Source: Isoetes taiwanensis (taxonomy: Eukaryota; Streptophyta; Lycopodiopsida; Isoetales; Isoetaceae). Taken from it: a stretch of 64,000 nucleotides of DNA. The DNA is taken from NCBI GenBank assembly GCA_021234155.1, contig JAJEKV010000048.1:1829873-1893872 (forward strand), given 5' to 3'. Made by a program: the position numbers and the translations under genes. Positions within the stretch are counted from its first letter, which is position 1, and each line of letters starts with the position of its first letter. This document shows, piece by piece, positions 47,057 to 58,400 of this stretch. The notes below the pieces were generated by a model, which was not told the origin of the DNA, did not search any database, and saw only the letters and a program-made list of their open reading frames with translations.

Positions 47057-48304
47057 CTACTTGAAGTCCCCTCGAATTCTACGTGCCAGTTGAAGATCCT
47101 TAAGCGTAATTGTCACGCGCTTCGCGTGGATGGCACATAGGTTCGCATCACTCAAAATTTCCGCAAGAAAGGCTTCGGCAGCCTCCTGCAAAGCAAGTAG
47201 GGCAAAGGCTTGGAACCTCATGTCCGTCTTAAATTCTTGTGTAATCTCTCGAACAAGGCGCTGAAAAGGTAGCCGACGTATCAGGAGCTCGGTAATCTTC
47301 TGGTATTTTCGTATCTGGCACAAGGCTACAGTGCCTGGTCGATACTTATGGGGCTTCTTCGGCTTGGCTGACGGTCTGACTAATGGTAAAGTCTTACCAG
47401 CGGTTGAAGGGTGCTTGGCCTTCTGTACTATCCTCTCACGACGATCAGCGGCCGTGTTCTTCCCAATTTCGGCATCATGTTGCAGCCTAGTCTTGTAATG
47501 GGCACCTCCCTTCTTGGGCTTTGTGTACTTCCTCTTGCGTCTAGCCACCCGCTCTTCCACTTCTTGAACTATATTCTGAACTGCATCACGCTCTGCTTGG
47601 GCAGCTTCTTCGGCTCTAATAGCAGCCTCTCTCTTAGCAGCTTTGGCCTCACGTTCCTGGCGCATCTGGATTCGCCGCGCTATTTCAGCATGGTAGCGGC
47701 CCGGTCGAGCTTGCATATCGGCCTCGATAATGTCCATCCTATCTTGTGTAAAATCAGGTGGGACAGTCTCAAACACAAAACTATTGGAAGCTTCATCCCA
47801 ATAAAAAGGAGAAAGGTTGTAATGGTCTAGATACATAAGGACATGGCCCATCCCTAAGTAGTAGAACCGCGCTGCTCTCTCCTCTGGGGTACCACTAGCA
47901 ATTTGTTGAAGGTCCTCTGTCCTTGCAAGGTCCATAACCCTCTGTGCTTCTCTACGTGCAAGCTCCATGGGGTCTTCATCCGGGTTCTCCGACGGGTAGA
48001 ACTTAGCGATTGCGTAGGCTTGGTCAGGCTACTCTAGCAGAGTATAAGACTCGTTGGCCACATTTAATTTCATAAGGAACCGCTCCGAGAAATGGAAGAT
48101 GGGATATGGGATCCTACGGTTCTCAGCAAAGTGGGTAACCAGAAGGTCTAAAACAAGGTCAACCATATCGCTATCGTCTCCAAGATGATCTACAAGTACA
48201 ATATAGAACTGGTAAACGCTCATGTTCTTCAGATCGACAGTAAGCTTGAAACGCGGCATGATGAACAGGTGGCAGTAGACACTATTACCAAAATGGTATG
48301 GCAC
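47057..48304 (-). CDS. Element A ORF1: histone H3-fold protein with novel N-terminal domain (one in-frame stop)
   Basis: A single minus-strand frame from ATG 48304 to the stop at 47057, about 415 codons, is interrupted only by a TAG near 48029 (after NESYTLLE). The C-terminal ~98 residues are strikingly H3-like: [73 protein letters not shown] and RRIRG. By eye about three quarters of positions match canonical H3, including K56, K79 and Cys110 equivalents. Loop 1 has no CENH3-type insertion. The canonical tail is replaced by a ~300-residue region: a globular-looking start ([17 protein letters not shown]), then a Glu/Arg/Ala-rich probable coiled coil ([19 protein letters not shown]) and a basic stretch. 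It is in sense, between 5' LTR and ORF2. The fold assignment is secure; function is unknown. Confidence 0.9.
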
Positions 48305-48946
48305 TTAGAGAAAATTAGGTTGGCGCTAGACCTTATGTGGAGGCGCCAGGGTGTTAAGGTGTAAACAAGGTGCAAGGTAAGGTCAGCTATGGCGGCGTTG
48401 GAGCTCGGGTCCATCGTCTATGGCGGAAGGAAGGCGTCAAAGAAAGCACACTTTCAAAAAGACAAGTTTAAAACTAAACTTTTAAAAAAATATACACTAA
48501 CTTTTATACTACGCGTATTTTATACGGCAGAACTGTATAGGTGCGCTGAGGCACAAATACGCGCTCAACTTTCGATTCTAAGACCACAAATATCTGTCAG
48601 CACACCTTTTGTCTCCTGGCCTTGGGGTCGCCATCTTCGCCTCGGGAAATGCGCCCCCTAGGGTATTTGGGATGTGCCGGAGACGTTGGAGCAATTTCCG
48701 CCTCCATCCGAGCTACCCACTAAAAGTTACAGCCCATCTAAACTTGGGTCCTCTAATTATACCATTTCCACACCAAATTCACCCTAAACTTCCTAAATCT
48801 CAAACAATTTATCACACAAACCTAGCATAAAGACTAACTCACTGAGAAGTTAGGCAGTTTAGCTAAACTTAAACTCCCACGTAACTACTGAACTAACGGT
48901 TTGGAATTTGGTCAGAGTGCTATGATTTCGGTCAACCGAAACCATG
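48305..48946 (-). other. Element A 5' leader
   Basis: Region between the primer site and ORF1. It has no coding features and would be the transcribed leader of element A. Confidence 0.6.
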
Positions 48947-48958
48947 GCTCTGATACCA
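48947..48958 (-). other. Element A primer binding site (tRNA-iMet type)
   Basis: GCTCTGATACCA on the plus strand is the complement of TGGTATCAGAGC, one base from the LTR edge. It fixes the element's orientation as minus. Confidence 0.95.
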
Positions 48959-48959
48959 C

Positions 48960-50498
48960 TGTGACGCTCCCTGAACATATACGGCACTCCGGACGTATAC
49001 GTACAGGGACTTCCCCCTCCCATGGCAATCAACTCGCCATGAGCAGGGCCCTCCGTCTACCTCGGACTACCCGCATAGCAGATACCCGGGGGAAGGACAC
49101 GGAGGTGTCATTCCAGTCCATACCTTCAATGGATCTCCTATATCTCGGAAGCGTGAATACAAGGTTAGCATACAGCATAATCATATAATAAATAACCAGC
49201 ACGAAGGGTGGCACATCCATCCAAATAATAGCAACAGAGAAGATACATCTAATACTAAGGAAAACATCCCAAACCCAAGGTTCTACCCCGGCTCAGACTC
49301 CAATGGGGATCGACTGACGGCTAGGTCTCAGGAGATCAGCAGACAGAATCTTAACAAGGCGTTGGCTGGCATAGAACATTGGCTAGGGTTGTCCACTCCA
49401 TCCGCCCCTCCTGTGCACACTTTGCAGATGAGCTGAATCAAGCTATGGCACCATTGTAGCCTTCCGGAGACGTAGGCTCAAAGGGGTAAGCCTGTGAGCC
49501 TACTCTAGGTTGCATCTCCCTGGTCCGATGAGGCAGGTCGGGGAAGTGTCCCCTTCCAGAGTCGCAGTGAATCCATGGGTGAGCTAGAGGAAGAGATCCA
49601 TCAGCACCTCCTTCCGTACCAAACGTACTCCCCTAACTTTATCATCAAAGTGCAGGATGCCCCCTTCGGGTCACACCTCTGTACCCAGGGAGTGTCAGAC
49701 CCATACCCGGCCCTCTACGTGACCGACTATTAGTCCTAGCCCACTATAGGAGTCCCCATAGCCTTTTATACTCAGCGAGACCCCTCCCCACAATTCATCA
49801 CTACGGCCCCTTATCTGGTGCTTCAATAATGCCATAGATTCCACAGCTCGGTGGGATCTTGTGCACAGGCCGCAAGTAATGGGTATTATTGGATCTAATA
49901 GAAGCATACTAAATACGCATAGGGTGCAGAGGTCTCTACCCCCCTTAATCCTTGTTTTCAGGAAGAACTAACAGAGATGCTACCAAAGATACATCCATCC
50001 ATCACATTACATAATCAAGAACTAAGAGCAGTTCTAACTATCAAACAAGGGTTATTCAACAACAAAAGATCAACAGAGAAGCCTGGCAGAGGCGCTGACT
50101 CTAGAAATACCAAGTTAACCTATTTACTAACCTGAATTACGACTGGAACCGTTGTCATGTGGAATCTCCATGCTTGAATAGACTGGGCGCTCAACTGCTC
50201 TTGCTCCTTGGTTCGATTTGGGGCAAAATTGGGATAGGGATCCAATTTGCTGCCTCAAATTAGCATCCTTATTCTGGCCAATCGAGTTTGGCCAGGTGTC
50301 CCTTAACTAATTAATTAATTAGTTTAATTAAGTTAATTAGGCAATTAGCCCTTAATTAAACCCTTATTAATTTAGCATAGCTAAATTAATCCTTTATGGT
50401 TAACTCCATAGGTTACATACCCCCATGATGGCGTATCCTCGGCCCGTGACGTGTCAGTATATTTATACATACACCGTATAAATATGTGGAACGTCACA
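48960..50498 (-). repeat. Element A 5' LTR, 1539 bp
   Basis: Begins TGTGACGCTCC and ends ACGTCACA on the plus strand, with inverted TG..CA ends. Intact copy of the split LTR at 25476-25949 plus 39120-40187. Confidence 0.96.
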
Positions 50499-50503
50499 GG
50501 CAT
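50499..50503. other. Target site duplication of element A, right copy (GGCAT)
   Basis: Identical to 25471-25475, confirming a single insertion event. Confidence 0.95.
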
Positions 50504-50620
50504 TGCAACTGATGTTCTATTTCTTCAATATCCTCAATTTCTTGCGCATTCTCATTCTTCCAAGTTGTTTGATCTTTCGAGGTGGGAAGATTTACTCTTT
50601 TCATGCCCACCAAATCCATA
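50499..50620 (-). pseudogene. ARB2/FAM172-domain gene fragment, part 2 (5' side of the split gene)
   Basis: Removing element A and one GGCAT joins a minus-strand frame here (NAQEIEDIEEIEHQLQC) to the frame at 25475 (IFVSSTAHTSKTV) without a shift. C-x-IFVSS is typical of the start of the ARB2 domain. Further upstream the coding signal fades at about 50620, where the PDR fragment begins on the other strand. Confidence 0.65.
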
Positions 50621-50643
50621 AAGCCTCTCATGATGTTTAATGA

Positions 50644-51469
50644 TGGCATACAGATCTACACAACAAGATCTTTTCAACATCATAGGAGCTGCTTATGCAT
50701 CTACAATGTTTCTTGGAATTAATAACTGTGCTAGTGTCCAGCCAGTTGTGTCTACAGAACGAGCAGTCTTTTATAGGGAAAGAGCAGCAGGAATGTATGC
50801 TGCGTTGCCATATGGCTTGGCACAGGTATATTAAAATGAAGTGTTTCTGTATCCAAATGTGGCTCTGCCAGTGGTTTCAGAGGTCTATATGAAGTATGTC
50901 ATTCAATAAGCTTGTTGCTTGGCAGGTAATTATTGAGGTGCCATATATTTTTATACAAACAATTCTATATGCCTCCATCACATATTCAATGATCAGCTTT
51001 GAATGGAAAGCAGAAAAGTTCTTTTGGTATTGCTTTACAATGTTCGTCACTTTCATGTACTTCACATATTATGGAATGATGGCAGTGTCACTGACACCAA
51101 ATTACAACGTGGCTGCCATATCAACCTGGTTTATCATACCCAGACCGGTAAGACATGGATATTTTGATTATACAATAGCTAGGTCCTATAACTGTATTAA
51201 TCTATGTGCAGAGAATTCCAAAATGGTGGATATGGTATTACTGGATCTGCCCAGTAGCATGGACGATATATGGATTAATAGTTTCTCAAAATGGTGACGT
51301 CACAGATCTTCTTCAAATACCAGGGGAACAAACTATACCCGTAAAAGATTTTGTGAGAAGTTTCTTTGGATATGATCGTGCTTTTCTCGGAGTTGCTGGC
51401 TGGGTTCACCCTATTCTTCTCCTTCATCTTTATAATCTGCATTAAGTGTTTGAAGTTTCAGCAGAGATA
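50644..51469 (+). pseudogene. 3' end of a PDR-type (ABCG full-size) ABC transporter, decayed
   Basis: Three exon pieces (about 50644-50825, 50926-51148, 51212-51469) with GT-AG introns. They encode the last transmembrane domain: [80 protein letters not shown] and [11 protein letters not shown], all PDR hallmarks. Family members export hormones, waxes or defence compounds at the plasma membrane. About 13 residues between NYNVAAI and FIIPRP are deleted, and a one-base insertion near 51400 shifts the end; the expected C-terminus ([13 protein letters not shown]) is present in the next frame. No nucleotide-binding domain is nearby, so this is a truncated pseudogene. Confidence 0.85.
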
Positions 51470-51975
51470 AACAAATGTCGTACCTGTGATAGAAATGTTA
51501 TGAACTATTGGTCATTGTACCTCTAAAGCTTCATCCTTCGAAAAAAAAAATTGCACTTCTAAAGCAGCATATTATATGTATTATATGACGTCCTGTATAA
51601 AGTTTGCAACTGCATCTGCTACTTGTTCATAATGGTTTTGATCAACGAATTTGAATGGCTCGCCATTTTCGCAATGACGAAGCTGGAGTTCGGAGTTGAA
51701 CCCGTATCCAAGCTGTTTCAATGCTTGGTTTTGCTTGGATATCTCCATGGCTTATCTTGTTTTTGAGACAACAAACCGAACCAAACTTTAAGCATTAAAA
51801 TCAAGAACAAGATAGACTAACCTAATCGCTCAATACTCTGTGGTTGCGCAGAAGACAAATATACAGAGACACGTCTCCGACGCTCGAGAATTTAGGGTTC
51901 TGCTATCACGTTTTGTTAAACCAAAACTCTGAACTTCCTTGTCTCAAAATCGATCAGTGAGGACGACCTAATGCA

Positions 51976-52072
51976 GAGCCGCATCTGCCATAGCTGAGTT
52001 GGGCCTCTTCTTTGTGAGAGGCATGGATCTGCCATAGCCGAGTTGGGCCTCTTCTTTGCGAGAGGCACGACA
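51976..52072 (+). repeat. Tandem duplication, about 49 bp unit
   Basis: 'atctgccatagc.gagttgggcctcttctttg.gagaggca' occurs twice in direct succession. Confidence 0.85.
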
Positions 52073-52399
52073 GAGATTCTTGGGTTTTTTAATTTCCCTG
52101 GCCGTAGGATTCGAAATTAGAGAATCGGACGGCTCAAAATGATTTTAGGTGACGTGGCACGACACGTGGCATAGCTAGAATCGCAGGAAAGTGGGCAGCT
52201 CGGGTTAGGCAACCCTGCTAAAGAAAACAATTTAATATTAAAAACTTAATGGCTAGGATTTATTCTCACCTTTTGATCTAACGGTTAGAATTTGCTACAC
52301 CAAATCCACTTTTTGGCACCTTCCTGACAAAATTCAAGGGCTAGGATTTCTCCTTCCCTTTTCATCCTACGGCTTATAGACATGGTGCATGTTCATCCA

Positions 52400-52612
52400 T
52401 AAGGGGCTGCTTGAGGTGGGTCGACGTGGCACTGTCTCAGCCGTCAATCTCAGATCTGGATGGCCCAGACAAAGACACCTCAAATATTGGATTACTGGAT
52501 AAGGGGGGAGCTTAAGTGGCACTTCAATTCGGGCCGTCGATCTCAGATCTGGACGGCCCAAGCAGCACCACCTCAAAATATTGGAACACTAAGGGGGGTG
52601 CTTATATAATTG
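52400..52612 (+). repeat. Tandem duplication, about 105 bp unit
   Basis: Two copies share 'ccgtc.atctcagatctgga.ggccca', 'cacctcaaa.atattgga' and 'aaggggggagctt/aaggggggtgctt'. The array lead-in at 52612 follows immediately, so this may be part of the same repeat element. Confidence 0.8.
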
Positions 52613-53035
52613 TATATATATACAAGTCTTTGTACTATGTAGGGCCTGTACGAGTTATGGAATGTACAAATCCAACTATAAGCCAAATACAGAGATATAT
52701 CTTTTAGATTCTACTGGATTCTCAAATATTCTCTTGAGATTTTCATAAATTCCTTAAGATTCTATTCAGATTTTTCCATTATTCTTTAAGATCTTGAGAT
52801 TCCAAGATTTCTCTAAATTCTTCAAAGTTTCTATGTAGATCCTCCTATATTCTTCAAGATTCCATCAAGATTCCCCTAGATTCTCAAAGATTCTCTTATC
52901 ATTCCTATAGATTCTCCAAGATTCTCTTGAGATTCTTCTCGAATCTAAAAGGTTCTATGGAGATTCCCCTAGATTCTCATAAATTACTGTAGATTCCATA
53001 AAATTCTAAGATTCCAAGAAGATTCTTAAAATTCG
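52612..53035 (+). repeat. Second degenerate AGATTC array
   Basis: Lead-in tatatatatacaagtctttgtactatgtagg matches 21280-21310, then about 340 bp of AGATTC-based ~10-bp units in the same strand sense as the 21 kb array. No coding capacity. Confidence 0.8.
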
Positions 53036-53296
53036 ATCACATTGACTAGGATATTTGATTGTCGACTTAACTCCAAGAGCTGGAGCCAGAAATGCTTTCT
53101 CAGCATGCTCCAAGTCCTCCCAGGTGTCAAATGATATCACAGGACAAGCAACAGAGTTCTGAGAAACATTTACGTAGAAGCATACTAGTTTTTTTTTTGG
53201 TTTTTCTTTGTTTCAAGTGCTAGAATTGAAGAGTTCTTGTTTCGAGGTATGGCTTCTTCATTTTGGTCGTTTTTATTGCGTTGTTATCTGAATTGT

Positions 53297-53440
53297 TTAG
53301 GCCGGAGGAATTGCAAATACATCAGGTTGGCAACCTGATCTTCCACTTGTATCGATTTCCCTTTGTGATACTTCATGAGCAGGCTGGAGCAGGGCATTGT
53401 GCTCTTGGAGTTTAGCATTCTGTTGTTTTGAGAGCTCCCT
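53297..53440 (-). CDS. Possible terminal exon, unknown protein
   Basis: After an acceptor (ataacatacag, 53451-53441 on the minus strand) comes a 47-codon frame ending in TAA. It starts RELSKQQNAKLQEHNALLQ (coiled-coil-like, Gln-rich) and ends SGCQPDVFAIPPA. The amphipathic Gln/Leu pattern is like the C-terminal exons of plant MADS-box or similar coiled-coil proteins, but I cannot name the family and no upstream exon was identified. Confidence 0.35.
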   Translation of the reverse strand, partial: RELSKQQNAKLQEHNALLQPAHEVSQREIDTSGRSGCQPDVFAIPPA

Positions 53441-54090
53441 CTGTATGTTATATGGGAGACCTTGCATTCTTGCTCTGCGTGGCACGTGTATGGCTTGATA
53501 ATTTTTGACATCGCCAATGGTTGGAACTTGAATGACCAGTATTTATTTTTTTTGAATCATAAAGAACTGAGTGGATTTGGTGTAAAAAGCCAACTACAAT
53601 CTCAAGCACAAAGGAATGTGCCTTTAATTAAGCATAAGCACACTCCTAATTCCCAACGATAAGATGTTGTCGCACCGTGGCTTGCCTGAAAAAGAAGGAA
53701 TTATCGTTACAATAAATGGTTCAATGGAATATATTCCATCTCTTCGCATGGATCAAACAAACTATATTTGGCACTTTTGCTAAAGATGTTTTGCAAAGCC
53801 CTTACTTAGAGAATCGCTAGAAGTGAAGTAAGGCCAAAGCTTGCAAGAAAAGGAGTCAAAGGACTACTAAGTTACACCAATGCAAAGAAGGCTTACCAAG
53901 GCCCACTAAAAAGAATGCATATCAAGCAAACTAAACAAAGCAAGTCCTCTGAAGAGATTATGCTTTGCCCTTGGTAAAAAGGAATTATCTGTATTGGGTT
54001 CGCAAATGGGTCTGGGCTTAATTTGTGACCAGTTGTGCTACAATCATGCCCATGCTTTCATATTTCCCACCGAACTTTGGTTCAAATTAG
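53441..54090. other. No gene seen
   Basis: Short frames only; no supported feature. Confidence 0.4.
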
Positions 54091-54129
54091 ACAATGAATA
54101 ACCAATGGAAGAAAATCAAAGCTTCCTTC

Positions 54130-54350
54130 ATCTTATATTATTATGTTATTATTATTCTTTGTTATTATGTTTGTTATTATTATTATGTTATTATTATTCT
54201 TTGTTATTATGTTTGTTGTGTTTTTGTTATGTTGATATTCTTTGTTTCTTTTGTTACTGTCATCGGGCTTACGCCCCATCTTTTGTATTGGGTCCCATAA
54301 CCCGATTGGGTTTTCGTGGACGTTAAAAATCTCTATCTATCTATCTATTT
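54130..54350 (+). mobile_element. LINE 3' tail ending in (CTAT)n, preceded by AT-rich minisatellite
   Basis: ATTATTATTC/TTTGTTATTATG units (54136-54215) are followed by the shared 3'-end motif gggtcccataacccgattgggttttcgtggacgttaaaaatct and a short CTAT repeat. The repeat differs from the TATTC tail at 6460, but the preceding motif is the same. Confidence 0.6.
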
Positions 54351-55444
54351 TGGCGTTTCTCAGACCCAATTCGCACTCTGTAGGCAAGTTCCACCTGTTT
54401 CCAAACAAATTTGATCTGTCTCCAGTTCAATTCGAGCCTAATTTCTTTCAATATTACAACCCTCAAATCTCCACAATCTCTGCAGAAGATCCACCATCCA
54501 AAACAACCCTTTCCCTTACAAATATGGCTTTCTAACTTAAATTAATCATGCGTTTAGATGTAACTATTAGAGCAAAGTTGAAACCTTCCAAAAATTATCT
54601 GTCAGAGGTTAAATATGTCGAAGCAAAGCTTAAATCATCTGTCAGAGCCAAGGTTAAAGAAGATAATGTGACTTCCACTTCTTCTTGGGCGGAGTTCGAC
54701 AGAAGACTGCCTTTCCTCCACTGTAGCCCTAGCAGGCGTTCTTAAGATATAGTAATGTGCCAGAGCAGGTAATTTCACCTAGTAAGAGCCTGGCGAGCAC
54801 AATAGGGCGAGCTAAGATCCAAGCCAGGCGAAATTGCCTGCCGTGGCACATTCTCTAACGTAATGCTTCGTGGCAGAGGCTATTTAGCTTTGTGGAGCGG
54901 AAGCAAGCAACGATTTCAAGAAAATAATTGCAATTTTGTTGAGGCCAAGAGAGGAGGCCATTATTAGAGATAATCTGGGTTTGTAACTAGGCGAAATAGC
55001 CTCTGCCCGAACATTATGACTAGACGGTCAGATTGTGCCTGACACCCCCCATGAAGATGAACAACAAGCCAACAACCGACTAACGCCACATAATGCTGAG
55101 GGGTTTCCCATCTATATCATCAAAATGGTCATAAAACAAAATATTCTACCAGCCCACCTCCAAGAGTTTGCGGTTCGGGCAGCCCAAAAATACACTATCG
55201 TTTGCAAACGTATAAAATGTTTTAATAACTAAAAATGGAAGATGATGAAAATGGCTTTGATCATTTAGGGTATATCAAAGACAATGGATGTTCGCTGCGA
55301 TCGTTCAAGTAAAAACGTCTACGTGTGTACCCCAAGCATTTGACTCTGGTTTTTACTTAAGCTTTCGAGCCCATTGCTCGAAATTCTTTTTGCCTCTTTG
55401 CAGATGTCAAATAGACAGTAAAAACTCCTGGACTCCGTCCTGCC
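54351..55444. other. Upstream region of the membrane-protein gene; no separate gene seen
   Basis: A 65-codon frame at 54548-54745 (Lys-rich) has no recognised domain. The region probably contains the promoter and 5' UTR of the following gene. Confidence 0.35.
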
Positions 55445-58400
55445 ATGTTTCTCCCCGATGTTAGATCAGGCAGCTTTTATGTTCTCGGTAAGATGTAAAT
55501 ATGTATGGGCATTCTCTTAATTGGCATTAGATCTTTTTAATACGACTGCATTACGGAAGCTGTCTTGTCTGATTTCCACATAAGCAAGTCTTTGCTCTGA
55601 GTTTAGCATCCTTCGCTGAAAGAAAGTACAAGAATTATCCCAGAGTATGCACTTGCAGGACCTGAATATGCAGCTGGAACGCAGAGCCTCAGAATATTGC
55701 ATCTACATAGCTGTGATGGGGTCTCATACGTTTCATTTGAAACCAATTAAGAGTCTTGATTGAAGAGGAAATCTAAGTAGAAAGTAACCAAGGCTATTTG
55801 TTTATGCAGTATTTATATGGGTGGTATTAACAGTTTATGCGACAGCCTTTGAACCTCCATTGTCAAGCTGCTACGTGATAAGTAGCGGGAAACGGCTTTT
55901 TGACTTTGTAAAAGCTATATTACTCTATTCTTCAGCCATCTCGGTACCCTCTATAGTTGTCTAAACATGCAGTTCATATTTTCCTACTGCAGACACAATG
56001 GATTGGGAAGGATCTTTCTTTTACAGATACAGACAATGTAAGCACAATGATTATTGGAACAATTATAATAATGCATGCTGATTTATTATCAAATGGTTCA
56101 TGGTAAACTTTTTAATTTAATCTCGTGATTGCTGCAAATTCTGCACCATATCACAAATAGCCAAAATTATAATTTATTTGTATTACAAATGGTCATGATA
56201 TATTTTCCCTTTTATGCGAAAACGTTTCATGAAATGAGTGAGTATGCCAAAGAAAATGTGAAGGTCAATTCAAGGTATCTATTGAGCAGTTTAGACTAAA
56301 GATAATGCCTCCTCATAATTGCAATCTGTCCAGCTGCTGTTTTATGATACCAAACCAATAAAGGACTTAGGTGTTATCAGTCATATTCCATACCTTACTG
56401 TTCCACAGATTGATGTCCTGAACAAATTTCATAGTGACGAGAACTATGGTAGAAGAGAAGAATTAACAGATGAAATATGCCCTTCGCTCCCCTTTTGGTC
56501 TTGTACTGCCACTTGCTTAACATTAGTAACAACCTTATCCTTCTAGATATTAGCATATGACCATTCACAATAGTGCATTCTGCCCGACATAATAGATTAT
56601 AAGTCACTGATTAGGGAAATTCATGAGTTACAAATTCTCAAGAACATATTAATTCAAGCGGATGTTGAGGAACTTTACCCTTCTTTTTTAAATTCTTTGT
56701 TGGCAACTAACTATTATGAGGAAACCATGGCAAACGAGGGGGGCAGATAAAAAGGGTAGCATTGGCAATTTAGTAGCTTTCTAACTTTATCGTCCCTGAT
56801 AATCTGTTCGACTGTAATTTATCCTATTGTATTGCTTCATTAATTTCCGCTTCAATGTCTTTATTGCAGGTTGATTTTACTATTCGATTCTGCAAAGATG
56901 TGCAAATGAGATCAACTGCGGTAATTTTTCCATCATGTGGACAAAGATTTCAAATTTATTGTGTATATCTTGAGTATTGTCATGTTGATGAAATTCAATG
57001 CAAACTGTACTTGTGAGTTATTATAATATGAAAACAAATTGGATCAAATTTGGCTTTCAGTCAATCCATCTGTCTTCTAGAGAACAAATGAACCATACAA
57101 GATTTAAAAATACCGTGTTACAGATTACGTAGGCAAGGCAAACCACGAAACAAGCAAGTAGGAGTTATTTCAAGAACCTTTTATTATCCAAGAATATCAT
57201 TAGAGTCAAGTAAGCCAAGTGAAAATAAACAGATGGGCACGCCTTGCAATAGTCTGTATGAACCAATTTGTTTTCTTGATCAGAGTTAACACTGTTACTA
57301 TAGTTCGAAAATGATGAGGATGTGAATCTTGCAAGTAGTATCAATAGCAGCTCTCCCTTCAGTTTATATACCTTTACAGAGGTTGAGCCCTATGTTAATT
57401 ATGACATATTAATTATGTTTTATCTTCAGCCTTTTGAATCTTAATGCTTTTTACAGGGGTATGTAAGCTATGGACGTTTTTCTTCATTCAACTATTTGAC
57501 ATCCAATGGCAATTTTACTCAGGTACAGGAATGTCTTTTCTAAAATATTTTCATCTCATTGCCAGTCCCAAGCCGCTGCTCTGCAACTTGAGATTTTATT
57601 TAAGCTAAGCACTTAGCCAACTGCTTGCCAAGTTGGCGTGAGCATTGACAGAGAGACCAGTCCCACAGCAGTACTGTTCCCGATACTGATAAGTACGATA
57701 TGTCCAGAGGAGGAACTTTGTCTCAAAATTAGGAAATTTAGTAGCGGAGCTCGACCTACAATTTGAAATTGTCCATATACTTTTTATATCTTCAGCACTA
57801 TCTTGATGCGTTGATATGTTCTTTCAGTCATATAGTAATGGGGATTTGAAGGGCTGTGAGAACAATGGCTTTGATGAAAGTGGCCGAAGCAGCCAGGTAC
57901 ACCTAACGTTCTTAGCTGTGGTGTTTTAGCTCTATTTACAAATAACTCTTAACAGATGTCCACTTCAGGTTTCCATCATATGTGGTAGCTGTCCTGGTGT
58001 CTCAACATGTAAAGGTAGCATGCAATTTAGGATACTTTCAAGTCTACCCTTGAAATGTCTATCATTATGCTAATATCTCTGTATTTCCAGATCCTGCGAA
58101 TTGTATTTGTGGTGTTACCCGTGACCGATCAAAATGCAGGTGAATTCTAAACGCATTTGATAATGTATATCATATCTGCTATCAAAGTGGGTATCGCTTT
58201 CTCTTTTATCTCTAATAATGTGGAAGATTGTTCCTTTTTTAGAGCTACCATTGTGATGGCCATCTCTTGTGCTCCAGCAGGGCCACTCGTACCCGCAGGT
58301 TTTACAGTTGGGTTCAATCCACGAGGAAAAGAATTAGTAAGTCTAGCATTTGACAGCCTCTTATTGTTGTAACCTTTCTGAAACTCTCATATCTTGCTTC

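Larger units (their letters stand above)
25476..50498 (-). mobile_element. Element A: Ty3/gypsy chromovirus carrying an H3-fold ORF (nested)
   Basis: A full insertion bounded by LTRs and a perfect 5-bp duplication, interrupted by element B at 25950-39114; its own length is about 11.85 kb. In its own (minus) orientation it runs: 5' LTR 50498-48960, primer site 48958-48947, histone-fold ORF 48304-47057, ORF2 46767-45364, gag about 45210-43850, protease/RT/RNase H/integrase/chromodomain 43849-40832, purine tract near 40200-40188, 3' LTR. Stops, frameshifts and a deletion at the RNase H-integrase junction make it non-autonomous. Confidence 0.95.

Noticed and set aside
47057-47360. Element A histone fold as a centromeric H3 (CENH3)
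   Set aside because: Loop 1 has the canonical length (FKTDMRF) and the alpha-2 region is H3-like; the CENH3 loop insertion is absent.
47411-47830. 139-codon plus-strand frame
   Set aside because: Antisense shadow of the element A histone-fold ORF.
47057-48304. Histone ORF as an ordinary host gene trapped by chance between two retroelements
   Set aside because: It lies inside each element between LTR/primer site and gag, in sense, in two independent elements of different subfamilies, and is intronless.
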